Shown in pieces: positions 34,867 through 43,431 of a DNA stretch of 64,000 nt. The notes beneath the pieces were generated by a model that did no database searches, had not been told where the DNA came from, and worked only from the letters and a program-made list of their open reading frames with translations. The position numbers and the translations under genes were made by a program. Source of the DNA: Flavobacterium flavigenum (GTDB lineage: Bacteria > Bacteroidota > Bacteroidia > Flavobacteriales > Flavobacteriaceae); NCBI RefSeq assembly GCF_027111255.2, contig NZ_CP114285.2, positions 1,116,001 through 1,180,000 of the forward strand, in the 5' to 3' direction. The stretch's first letter is position 1. Each line of letters opens with the position of its first letter.

Positions 34867-35029
34867 TGCTAAAATACAAAAATAAAGCAATTAAAAAATA
34901 AAAAATAGGTTTTATGCTGTATTATTAAAAATTAACAGCACAAATCCTGTATAGAAGAGTACAAAATATTTAAAAAAATCGGCTCATACAAAGACATCGT
35001 AATGACCTAGATAGTTTGTCATACAATAT

Positions 35030-36061
35030 TTAAATCTTTTTGGACGATTCACGTATAAGCACCTGCGTATTTAAGAATGTAATTTCTTTCGCATCCTCTT
35101 CTTTATCAGATTTAAGATTTTTAATAATTAATTCGGCGGCAGCTTTACCCATTTTCTCAGCTGGATGTGTGATAGTAGAAATGTTAGGCTCAATTATTTC
35201 AGAGATAGGGTCATTATTGAATCCAATTACCGCAAATTGATCAGGCACCTTAATCCCTCTTTTTTTTGCGGTTTGAACTGCGCTTACTGCAAGAATATCT
35301 CCTGGAGCAAAAAGTCCGTCTGGTGGTGATTTCAAGTCAAACAACTGATTACAGGCTGTTACACCATCCTCGTAAGTCATTTCCTTTAAACTAATAATAA
35401 GATTTTCTTCAACGGGAATGCCATGCTCAGATAAAGCATCGATATACCCTCTTTTACGTTCATTGTAAAGTGTCCCAAATTCTGATCCGGCAGTTAAATG
35501 AGCAATTCTTTTACATCCCTGCTCTACAAGATGTTTTGTCGCCTTATATCCCGCTAAGTAATTATTGATTACAACACGAAAAGTATCATAATCTTTAGGT
35601 ACCCTGTCAACAAAGACTAAAGGAATATTATTATTTGAAAATTGTTTAAAATGTGAAGTATCTTTAGTTTCCATTGCAAGCGAACAAATAACGCCACTTA
35701 CCCTATTACTGTATAAAGACTTGGCCATATCGACCTCCATCTGGTATGAATCATGCGATTGCATAATAATGACGGAATAATTAGATTTTTGAGCGGTAAT
35801 CTCAATTCCACTAATTAATGATGATAAAAATGGCTGTGTCACGGTTGGGATCAAAATCCCAATGGTTTTCGTTACATTACCACGAAGTCCTGCCGCTAAA
35901 GTATTAGGCACAAACCCCATTTCTTTAGCTGTCTGTTTTACTTTTTTAATTGTTTTCTCACTTATGCTGTGATGGTCTTTTAAAGCCCGCGAAATTGTTG
36001 ATGCTGCAAGATTCAGTTTTTCTGCAATATCATAAATTGTTACGTGTCTGTGTTCTTCCAT
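35030..36061 (-). CDS. LacI/PurR-family transcriptional regulator of the xylan locus
   Basis: A 343-residue protein. N-terminal helix-turn-helix (VTIYDIAEKLNLAASTISRALKDHHSISEKTIKKVKQTAKEMGFVPNTLAAGLRG, residues 7-60) including the hinge region, then a periplasmic-binding-protein-like sensor domain (KTIGILIPTVTQPFLSSLISGIE, VFVDRVPKDYDTFRVVINN, GFNNDPISEIIEPNISTITHP). Full length for the family. No membrane segment, so it acts in the cytoplasm on an imported sugar. Its gene lies inside the xylan block and is divergent from the GH3-transketolase unit. The four CAATCGGTTG sites nearby are its likely targets. The effector (xylose, xylobiose or a glucuronosyl oligomer) is unknown. LacI control is less usual for such loci than HTCS or ECF-sigma control. 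Confidence 0.92.
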   Translation of the reverse strand: MEEHRHVTIYDIAEKLNLAASTISRALKDHHSISEKTIKKVKQTAKEMGFVPNTLAAGLRGNVTKTIGILIPTVTQPFLSSLISGIEITAQKSNYSVIIMQSHDSYQMEVDMAKSLYSNRVSGVICSLAMETKDTSHFKQFSNNNIPLVFVDRVPKDYDTFRVVINNYLAGYKATKHLVEQGCKRIAHLTAGSEFGTLYNERKRGYIDALSEHGIPVEENLIISLKEMTYEDGVTACNQLFDLKSPPDGLFAPGDILAVSAVQTAKKRGIKVPDQFAVIGFNNDPISEIIEPNISTITHPAEKMGKAAAELIIKNLKSDKEEDAKEITFLNTQVLIRESSKKI

Positions 36062-36083
36062 GAATTAGAGTAGTAAATAGACG

Positions 36084-36115
36084 TAAATGTACTTATTTTA
36101 ATGTTAAAAAATCAA
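36084..36115 (-). promoter_or_regulatory. Candidate promoter of the LacI-type gene
   Basis: On the minus strand: TTG (36115-36113), 21 bases, TACATTTA (36091-36084), one base off the TAnnTTTG consensus. The start codon at 36061 lies 23 bases beyond the -7 box, giving a short leader. Confidence 0.45.
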
Positions 36116-36245
36116 TACTTCATTTATTTAGGATATTAAAAGAGTTATTTTGAAAATTTTATATGTGAATATATTAAATTATTATTTTTTAAAATATCTC
36201 TTTGCACATAATTTTTTTATTTTAAAAAAAAGTTATTCCTTTACA

Positions 36246-36255
36246 CAATCGGTTG
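36246..36255. promoter_or_regulatory. LacI-type operator copy 4 (CAATCGGTTG)
   Basis: Located 51 bases before the GH3 start codon and 185 bases from the regulator start codon, within the divergent intergenic region. Flanks ACAATCGGTTGT are identical to copy 1. It would control GH3-transketolase. Confidence 0.68.
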
Positions 36256-36305
36256 TTTAAATTATTAGTATTTAATTAAGTTCCCATCTTTATAAAATAT
36301 AGTTT

Positions 36306-38927
36306 ATGAAAACAAAAAAAATCACAACTGTAATTGCACTGATCATTTCATGCTATTGCTTAGCACAAGAAAAGGATAAATTCCGGTTTCAAAATACCAA
36401 ATTAAGTTTTGAAGAACGGGTAAATGATCTTGTAAGCCAGTTAACATTAGAGGAAAAAGTATCACAGATGTTAAATTCGTCTCCGGCAATCCCAAGACTG
36501 GCAATACCGGCATACGATTGGTGGAACGAGACTTTACATGGGGTTGCCAGAACTCCTTTTAAAACAACTGTCTATCCTCAGGCAATAGCAATGGCAGCCA
36601 CATTTGATAAAAATTCACTTTTTAAAATGGCAGACTATTCGGCACTTGAAGGAAGAGCTATTTACAATAAAGCCGTCGCAGCTGGACGAACCAATGAACG
36701 TTATTTAGGTCTCACCTACTGGACACCTAATATTAATATATTTCGCGATCCACGCTGGGGACGCGGACAGGAAACCTATGGTGAAGATCCGTATCTTACA
36801 AGTATTCTGGGCGATTCGTTCGTAAAAGGCCTTCAGGGAGATGATCCTAAATACCTAAAAGCTGCTGCATGCGCCAAGCATTATGCCGTGCATAGCGGAC
36901 CTGAATCTTTACGCCATACTTTTAATGTTGATGTAACCCCATATGAACTTTGGGATACCTACCTGCCTGCCTTTAAAAAATTAGTAACCGACTCTAAAGT
37001 GGCCGGCGTAATGTGTGCTTATAATGCTTTCAGGACACAGCCATGTTGTGCCAGCGATATATTAATGAAAGATATTTTAAGAAACCAATGGAAATTTGAT
37101 GGCTATGTGACCTCGGACTGCTGGGCAATCGATGATTTTTTCAAAAACCATAAAACACATCCTGATGCTGAGTCCGCCTCAGCAGACGCTGTTTTTCACG
37201 GAACAGATATTGACTGTGGTACTGATGCTTATAAAGCTTTAGTACAAGCTGTAAAAAACGGAAAAATAAGTGAGAAACAAATTGATATCTCTGTAAAACG
37301 TCTTTTTATGATTCGTTTCAGGCTTGGAATGTTTGATCCTGTTGAAATGGTAAAATATGCACAGACACCGGACTCTGTTTTAGAAAGCACTGCACATCAA
37401 CAGCATGCTTTAAAAATGGCAAGACAATCCATGGTTTTGCTTCGAAATGAAAAAAATGTATTACCACTAAATAAAAAACTGAAAAAGATTGTGGTACTGG
37501 GTCCTAACGCAGATAACTCCATATCTATTTTAGGGAATTACAACGGAACTCCCAACAAGCTAACAACAGTTTTAAAGGGAATTAAAGAAAAAGTAGGTCC
37601 TAATACGGAAATCGTTTATGAAAAAGCAGTAAACTTTACAAATGACACTTTATTAGTATATCAGAATCTTAAAAATCAATACGCTTACGAAGGAAAACAG
37701 GGCTTTAAAGCCGAATATTTTAATAACAAAAATCTTTCCGGTGAACCTGAAGCTGTAAGAACAGAACCAGAAATCAACAACTTTTGGCAGGAAGGCGAAG
37801 TTGTTATAAAAAACATTAAAGCGAACCAATTTTCTGCACGCTATACTACAAACTTTACAGCAGAAAAGGATGGCTCCATTACTTTTGAACTTAGTGCAGA
37901 TGATGGATATCGTTTTTTAATAGATGGAAAAGAAGTTATAAACGCATGGGAAAGAAACAGATGGGGAGAAAAAACATTTAAATTAATTACGAAAAAAAAT
38001 ACTGTTTATAAATTGGTTTTAGAATACTGGCAGGGTGAAGGAAAAGCCAATGTTGCATTGAATACTGGTAATTTTGAAAAAACGGATTTCAAAAAAATAG
38101 TGGATAACAATAAAGACGCCGATGCATTCATCTATGTTGGCGGGATATCCCCACAACTGGAAGGCGAAGAAATGCCTGTAAACTTTCCAGGCTTTGCCGG
38201 TGGTGACCGTACCTCTATCCTACTTCCAAAAGTCCAGACCGAGTTAATGAAAGCTTTGAAAACCTCTGGAAAACCAGTCGTTTTTGTCATGATGACAGGC
38301 AGCGCTATAGCCATCCCTTGGGAGGCGGAAAATATTCCGGCAATACTCAATGCATGGTATGGAGGCCAGGCCACTGGAAATGCTGTGTCTGATATCCTTT
38401 TCGGAGATTATAATCCTGCAGGAAGACTACCTGTTACATTTTATAAAAGCGATTCAGACCTGCCTGCTTTTGTTGATTACAACATGGATAACAAAACGTA
38501 TCGTTATTTTAAAGGTAATCCATTATATGGTTTCGGATATGGGCTTAGTTATACTTCATTTAAATACGATCAGTTAAAAGTACCCTCCAAAATAAAAAAA
38601 GGACAGCCCGTTTTAGTTTCTGTCAAAATAACAAATACCGGAAAATCGGAAGGAGAAGAAGTTGCCCAATTGTATATTATCAACCAAAACCCATCTGTAA
38701 AAACACCTTTAAAAAGCCTCAAAGGATTTGAAAGACTTAATTTAAAATCAGGTGAAAGCAAAATAATCAGTTTCACACTTTCTCCTGAAGATCTTTCTTC
38801 AATTACTGCAGAAGGTAACCTGAAACAATTTTCCGGAAAAATAAAACTTGCTATCGGAGGCTGTCAGCCAGATGAAAAAAATGAAATAAAAAACAATATT
38901 GTAACCCAGATTATTCAAATAGACTAA
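36306..38927 (+). CDS. GH3 beta-xylosidase with PA14 domain
   Basis: An 873-residue protein with a signal peptide (ends CYCLAQ, ~residue 21). GH3 barrel: AIPAYDWWNETLHGVAR, NIFRDPRWGRGQETYGEDPYLTS, KHYAVHSGPE, and the nucleophile D271 in YVTSDCWAIDD. A PA14 domain (about residues 455-585; GFKAEYFNNKNLSGEP, ADDGYRFLIDGKEVINAWE) is inserted before the second sandwich half, and a fibronectin-III-like domain ends the protein. The WWNETLHG-type loop is typical of the xylosidase branch. It is probably the main periplasmic beta-xylosidase, under operator copy 4. Transketolase follows 50 bases downstream. Confidence 0.92.
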   Translation: MKTKKITTVIALIISCYCLAQEKDKFRFQNTKLSFEERVNDLVSQLTLEEKVSQMLNSSPAIPRLAIPAYDWWNETLHGVARTPFKTTVYPQAIAMAATFDKNSLFKMADYSALEGRAIYNKAVAAGRTNERYLGLTYWTPNINIFRDPRWGRGQETYGEDPYLTSILGDSFVKGLQGDDPKYLKAAACAKHYAVHSGPESLRHTFNVDVTPYELWDTYLPAFKKLVTDSKVAGVMCAYNAFRTQPCCASDILMKDILRNQWKFDGYVTSDCWAIDDFFKNHKTHPDAESASADAVFHGTDIDCGTDAYKALVQAVKNGKISEKQIDISVKRLFMIRFRLGMFDPVEMVKYAQTPDSVLESTAHQQHALKMARQSMVLLRNEKNVLPLNKKLKKIVVLGPNADNSISILGNYNGTPNKLTTVLKGIKEKVGPNTEIVYEKAVNFTNDTLLVYQNLKNQYAYEGKQGFKAEYFNNKNLSGEPEAVRTEPEINNFWQEGEVVIKNIKANQFSARYTTNFTAEKDGSITFELSADDGYRFLIDGKEVINAWERNRWGEKTFKLITKKNTVYKLVLEYWQGEGKANVALNTGNFEKTDFKKIVDNNKDADAFIYVGGISPQLEGEEMPVNFPGFAGGDRTSILLPKVQTELMKALKTSGKPVVFVMMTGSAIAIPWEAENIPAILNAWYGGQATGNAVSDILFGDYNPAGRLPVTFYKSDSDLPAFVDYNMDNKTYRYFKGNPLYGFGYGLSYTSFKYDQLKVPSKIKKGQPVLVSVKITNTGKSEGEEVAQLYIINQNPSVKTPLKSLKGFERLNLKSGESKIISFTLSPEDLSSITAEGNLKQFSGKIKLAIGGCQPDEKNEIKNNIVTQIIQID

Positions 38928-38977
38928 TAATAAATCTAAGTTTAATAACAACTCAAGATTACATTAATTAACAAAAA

Positions 38978-41023
38978 ATGAACAAGACAATAGACCAGTT
39001 ATCTGCGGATAATATTAGAGCATTAGCCATTTCAATGGTAGAAAAAGCAAATTCAGGCCACCCAGGCGGATCTATGGGCGGAGCCGATTTTATGCATATC
39101 CTTTATACAGAATATTTAAAATACGATCCATCAGACATGCAGTGGATTTTCAGGGATCGTTTTTTTATGGATGCGGGGCATCTTTCGGCTTTAATGTATG
39201 CCCAGTATCATTTGTTAGGCAATTATGAAAAAACAGATTTAGAGAATTTTAGACAATGGGGTTCTGTTACGCCAGGACATCCTGAAATTGACGTAAAAAG
39301 AGGTATAGAAAATACATCAGGCCCTTTGGGTCAGGGTCATGTTATGGGTGTAGGTGCCGCTATTGCAGCGAAGTTTTTATCTGCCAGATTTAATAATTTA
39401 TTCGATCATAAAATTTACGGATTCATAACTGACGGAGGCGTTCAGGAAGAGATTTCTCAGGGAGCAGGTCGTATTGCAGGGCATTTAGGACTAAATAATT
39501 TCATTATGTTTTATGATTCAAATGATGTACAGCTATCGTCAATGACTGATGAAGTTACGACTGAGGATACTGCTATGAAATACGAATCCTGGGGATGGAA
39601 AGTCATTACTATCGATGGTCATAGCCATACTCATATCCGTTCTGCGCTCAATGCCGCTCATGCAGAATTAGAAAGGCCTACACTTATTATTGGAAGAACC
39701 ATTATGGGTAAAGGATGCGTTACAGCTGATGGAGAAATGTACGAAGGACAGTGTGAACTGCACGGAAAACCAATTGGCGGTACAAAAGCATGTTTTAAAT
39801 CAACATTACTCAATTTAGGAGCAAATCCGGAAGATTCATTTGCTGTTTACGAAGACGTTGCTGCGCATTACAAAAACGTCTTAGCCAGAAAAACAGCAGA
39901 AGCAGCAGAAACAAAAACAAAAATTGCTGCCTGGGAAAAGCAAAATCCTGAACTGGCAAAAAAAATCCAGCAGTTTTTTAATGGTGACCTGCCGGAACTT
40001 GATTTCAGCTCGATAGCACAAAAAGCCAATTCGGCTACACGCGATGCTTCGGCAGCAGTTTTGGGATATCTGGCTGAAAATGTAGAAAATATGATTGTTT
40101 CTTCTGCCGATTTATCCAATAGTGACAAAACTGATGGTTTCTTAAAAAAATCTTCGGTTCTGAAAAAGGATGATTTTAGCGGTGGATTCCTTCAGGCTGG
40201 AGTTGCAGAACTTACTATGGCTGCAATCGCAAACGGAATCGCCCTTCACGGGGGAGTTATTCCGGTTGTAGCTACCTTTTTTGTGTTTTCTGATTATATG
40301 AAACCTGCTATTCGACTTGCAGCAATTCAGGAACTTCCTGTAAAATATGTATGGACCCATGATTCCTTCCGCGTAGGCGAAGACGGACCAACGCATCAGC
40401 CAATTGAACAGGAAGCTCAGATTCGATTATTAGAAAAAATCAAAAATCACTCCGGAGATCAAAGTTTATTAGCTTTACGACCAGCTGATGCTATTGAAAC
40501 TTCTATAGCATGGCAAATGGCTTTGGAAAATAAAAAAACGCCAACGGGATTAATTCTTTCGAGACAAAACATTACCGACATTCCAACTTCAGGAAATTCA
40601 AGATTTGAAGAAGCTTCCAGAGCAAAAAAAGGAGGCTATCTTGTAAAAGCTGTTGAAAACCCGGATATTACTTTAATAGCAAATGGATCTGAAGTAGCTA
40701 CTCTTATTGAAGCAGCAACTGAATTAGAAAGCAGCATTAAAATAAAAATAAATGTGGCCTCTATAATTTCTGAAGGACTTTTCAGGTCACAGCCAAAAGA
40801 ATATCAGGAAAGTATTATTCCAACAAACGGATTAGTATTCGGACTGACAGCGGGTCTTCCGGTTAATCTGGAAAATCTAGCGGGAAGCCGTGGAAAAGTT
40901 TTCGGACTGGATCATTTTGGTTACTCTGCTCCTGCTAATATTTTGGATGAAAAATTTGGTTTTACGAGTAAAAATGCCTGCGATGAAATCATTAAATATT
41001 TAGATGCAAATAAGTCAAACTAA
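38978..41023 (+). CDS. tkt: Transketolase
   Basis: A 681-residue, single-chain transketolase. N-terminal thiamine-diphosphate domain: ANSGHPGGSMGGADFMHIL, TPGHPEIDVKRGIENTSGPLGQGHVMGVG, and the metal/TPP block with ITDGGVQEEISQGAGRIAGHLGLNNFIMFYDSNDVQLS. Pyrimidine domain: AELTMAAIANGIALHG and VWTHDSFRVGEDGPTHQPIEQ. C-terminal domain: LIANGSEVATLIEAA. It interconverts pentose, triose, hexose and heptulose phosphates in the cytoplasm. Its place directly behind the xylosidase, and before a strong terminator, suggests induction by the LacI-type regulator so that pentose phosphates from xylan can enter central metabolism. Whether this is the only transketolase of the genome cannot be told. Confidence 0.95.
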   Translation: MNKTIDQLSADNIRALAISMVEKANSGHPGGSMGGADFMHILYTEYLKYDPSDMQWIFRDRFFMDAGHLSALMYAQYHLLGNYEKTDLENFRQWGSVTPGHPEIDVKRGIENTSGPLGQGHVMGVGAAIAAKFLSARFNNLFDHKIYGFITDGGVQEEISQGAGRIAGHLGLNNFIMFYDSNDVQLSSMTDEVTTEDTAMKYESWGWKVITIDGHSHTHIRSALNAAHAELERPTLIIGRTIMGKGCVTADGEMYEGQCELHGKPIGGTKACFKSTLLNLGANPEDSFAVYEDVAAHYKNVLARKTAEAAETKTKIAAWEKQNPELAKKIQQFFNGDLPELDFSSIAQKANSATRDASAAVLGYLAENVENMIVSSADLSNSDKTDGFLKKSSVLKKDDFSGGFLQAGVAELTMAAIANGIALHGGVIPVVATFFVFSDYMKPAIRLAAIQELPVKYVWTHDSFRVGEDGPTHQPIEQEAQIRLLEKIKNHSGDQSLLALRPADAIETSIAWQMALENKKTPTGLILSRQNITDIPTSGNSRFEEASRAKKGGYLVKAVENPDITLIANGSEVATLIEAATELESSIKIKINVASIISEGLFRSQPKEYQESIIPTNGLVFGLTAGLPVNLENLAGSRGKVFGLDHFGYSAPANILDEKFGFTSKNACDEIIKYLDANKSN

Positions 41024-41078
41024 ATAAAAATTAAAAAATGATTTAACAGAAACTACAATTATTCTATTTTACTAATGA

Positions 41079-41111
41079 GCCTTCAAATCGATGAATTTGA
41101 AGGCTTTTTTT
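41079..41111 (+). terminator. Strong terminator after transketolase
   Basis: A perfect 10-bp stem, GCCTTCAAAT (41079-41088) with ATTTGAAGGC (41095-41104), a 6-base loop and seven T. It closes the xylan locus on this side. Confidence 0.9.
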
Positions 41112-41259
41112 ATTTCGTTTTTTGGTGTAAATCACACTCCTTTTTTATACGATTTTTTGAAAATTAAATTAATCTTAAAAAACAAAAAACTGGCGTCTTC
41201 GCAATTAATTTAGTAACTTGTAGTAGTTAAGTTATATTTTGCACTGAATTTAGTTCTGG

Positions 41260-41762
41260 ATGACATTAAAGAAATGTCATGCCATACAGCCCATAGCAAC
41301 GATAAAAAAATATATCGTTCTTATTCCTGCAAATGCAGAGCGTGAGCCAGGATTTTTCCTTTCTCTTCTAAAAGTCTGGAACATTGGCAAAAATTCAGGA
41401 GCAAGAATGAGTTTCTATGCCAATGAAAAAACGAACCAGATTTTAAAAAGCATTATTAAAAAAGCTAATATTGAAGCCGTTTTTAATACTATTACAACAT
41501 GGGAAGAAGGTCAGCAGGCAGCTTTTAGTTTAGAAGATGACGAAGGTTTGATAATGCTAATGGCAGAGAGAGGTATGGAGTCTTATTTTTCGCAAATGCA
41601 AAAAGTCCCGGAAATATTAAACAAAAACCTCAGCAACAATAAATTATATCCTTATTTATCCTTTTTCAAAAACTGATAATACAGTAACCGAAAAAAAGAG
41701 CTGTGAGTAATCTGGATGATTTTGCCGATATTGGAAAAATTATTGGAAGGATTTTCAAATAA
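41260..41762 (+). pseudogene. Decayed C-terminal fragment, possibly of a CPA2-type cation/proton antiporter
   Basis: The open part codes for 138 residues (41260-41676), KKYIVLIPANAEREPGFFLSLL ... EDDEGLIMLMAERGMESYFSQMQKVPEILNKN, which looks like the universal-stress-like cytoplasmic tail that follows the membrane part of Kef/NhaS-type antiporters in Bacteroidota. After the stop, the sequence continues in shifted frames: T-D-N-T-V-T-E-K-K (41673-41699) and then SNLDDFADIGKIIGRIFK ending at 41762, a plausible native C-terminus. So at least two frameshifts separate the pieces, and the membrane domain is absent upstream. The family assignment is tentative; the decay is seen directly. Confidence 0.45.
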
Positions 41763-41858
41763 ACCAATACGATTTATACCCTCAGTTAACTAATAATACC
41801 TTTCTTTTTATCTTAACTTTGCATTTTAAAATACCGATAATAATTATCAAGTAAAAAA

Positions 41859-43310
41859 TTGAAAATAGAAAAAGTGGAAAATGAACCTGTAAGCTGGACA
41901 ATATGCCGGGAATGCCAGGGACGCGGAAAAAAAAGCCGAAGAATAAGCAAAAAAACACGGCTTCTTTACCAGATTGCATTGGAGGAATTTCAAAAAATGC
42001 AAGGCAAAGGTACAGAACCGCTTCCGCCAAAAGGGAACCTGTATTCATGTCCAGACTGTTCCGGATCTGGGTTAATTACTGCTTCCAACACTCCTGTCGC
42101 AGACAAACAATATCCACATATTGCCATTATCGGTGGCGGAATCGGTGGAATTGCTCTTGCGGTGGCATGTTTGCATCGCGGAATTCCTTTCACACTGTAC
42201 GAACGTGACAAAGACTTTAATGCGCGATCTCAGGGCTACGGACTCACTTTACAACAAGCCAGCAAAGCAATTCAGGGATTGGGGATTTTCTCTTTAAAAG
42301 ATGGGGTGATTTCAACAAGACATCTGGTTCATACTCCGGATGGAAAAGTAATTGCTGAATGGGGAACCAGAAAATGGCTTCAGTCAGACACAAAAACATC
42401 TTTGAAACGTACGAATGTGCATATTGCACGTCAATCATTACGATTAGCTTTACTGGAGCAGCTTGGAGGAAATAATCAAATAAAATGGGGACATCAGTTA
42501 ATGGATTTTAAGGAGTCTGGAAAAGGTGTTGATCTCAGTTTTCAGGTTGATGGACAAATTAAGAAAACCCAAGCAGATCTTGTAGTTGGAGCCGATGGTA
42601 TTCGAAGTTCTGTCCGAAGGCTGCTTATTGGAGAAGAAACTACGCCTTTGCGTTATCTGGGATGTATAGTGATTTTAGGCATCTGTCCATTAAGTGCTTT
42701 AGAAAATCTTAATAATCCTTTATTAGATTCTGCCACTATATTTCAGACTGCTAATGGCAACGAACGCATCTACATTATGCCTTATTCATCAGATTCAGTA
42801 ATGTGGCAGCTTAGCTTTCCGATGGCTGAAGAAGAGGCGAAATCATTAAGTACTAAAGGACCTAAGGCTCTCAAAGAAGAATCATGCAGAAGAACACAAT
42901 GGCATGATCCTGTTCCTCAAATTGTATCAGCAACAGAGGAAAGCTACATTTCCGGATATCCTGTTTATGACCGTGAATTGCTTAAACCCGAATTACTGGA
43001 AAAATCAGGATCCGTAACACTGATTGGAGATGCTGCACACCCAATGAGCCCGTTTAAAGGACAGGGTGCCAATCAGGCAATTCTGGACGCACTTACATTG
43101 TCAAAAAGCATTTTTAAAGGATGCAGGCCTTCATCTGACTGGAGAAAAGCAGGAATACGAAAAAGTGCATTAATGGAATTTGAATCAGAAATGTTAGAAC
43201 GCAGTGCAGTTAAAGTACAAGATTCAGCACAAGCTGCTCAGTTCCTGCATTCTGAAATTGTACTTCATGAAAATGATGCGCCGAGGAGATGGTTTAAGAA
43301 TGACCAATAA
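41859..43310 (+). CDS. FAD-dependent monooxygenase with N-terminal DnaJ-like Cys-rich module
   Basis: A 483-residue protein. An in-frame stop a few codons upstream forces a TTG start at 41859 (GTG at 41874 is the alternative). Residues 16-23 (CRECQGRG) and 64-71 (CPDCSGSG) form two CxxCxGxG elements like those of the DnaJ zinc finger, separated by a basic, helical stretch. From residue 88 a PHBH/UbiH-type flavoprotein follows: IAIIGGGIGGIALAVAC (dinucleotide fold), DLVVGADGIRSSVRR (DG motif) and VTLIGDAAHPMSPFKGQGANQAILDA (GD motif). It should hydroxylate or oxidise an aromatic or related compound with NAD(P)H; the substrate is unknown. The Cys-rich module is not part of the standard enzyme and could bind zinc or a partner. 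Confidence 0.85.
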   Translation: MKIEKVENEPVSWTICRECQGRGKKSRRISKKTRLLYQIALEEFQKMQGKGTEPLPPKGNLYSCPDCSGSGLITASNTPVADKQYPHIAIIGGGIGGIALAVACLHRGIPFTLYERDKDFNARSQGYGLTLQQASKAIQGLGIFSLKDGVISTRHLVHTPDGKVIAEWGTRKWLQSDTKTSLKRTNVHIARQSLRLALLEQLGGNNQIKWGHQLMDFKESGKGVDLSFQVDGQIKKTQADLVVGADGIRSSVRRLLIGEETTPLRYLGCIVILGICPLSALENLNNPLLDSATIFQTANGNERIYIMPYSSDSVMWQLSFPMAEEEAKSLSTKGPKALKEESCRRTQWHDPVPQIVSATEESYISGYPVYDRELLKPELLEKSGSVTLIGDAAHPMSPFKGQGANQAILDALTLSKSIFKGCRPSSDWRKAGIRKSALMEFESEMLERSAVKVQDSAQAAQFLHSEIVLHENDAPRRWFKNDQ

Positions 43311-43431
43311 TATTATTTTTTTTAACTTCTGTTCTTTTACAAGCAATGCTGTCCTTTTTGATGATCCAGTGAAATTTACTAGTCTTTGGATTTTGCTTTA
43401 AAATTTAAAAGAAAATGTAATATTTGCCATG

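Noticed and set aside
34911..34940. Hairpin TGCTGT ... ACAGCA as terminator of the LacI-type gene
   Set aside because: Only six pairs, a long loop and a tail without a clear T run; too weak to list.
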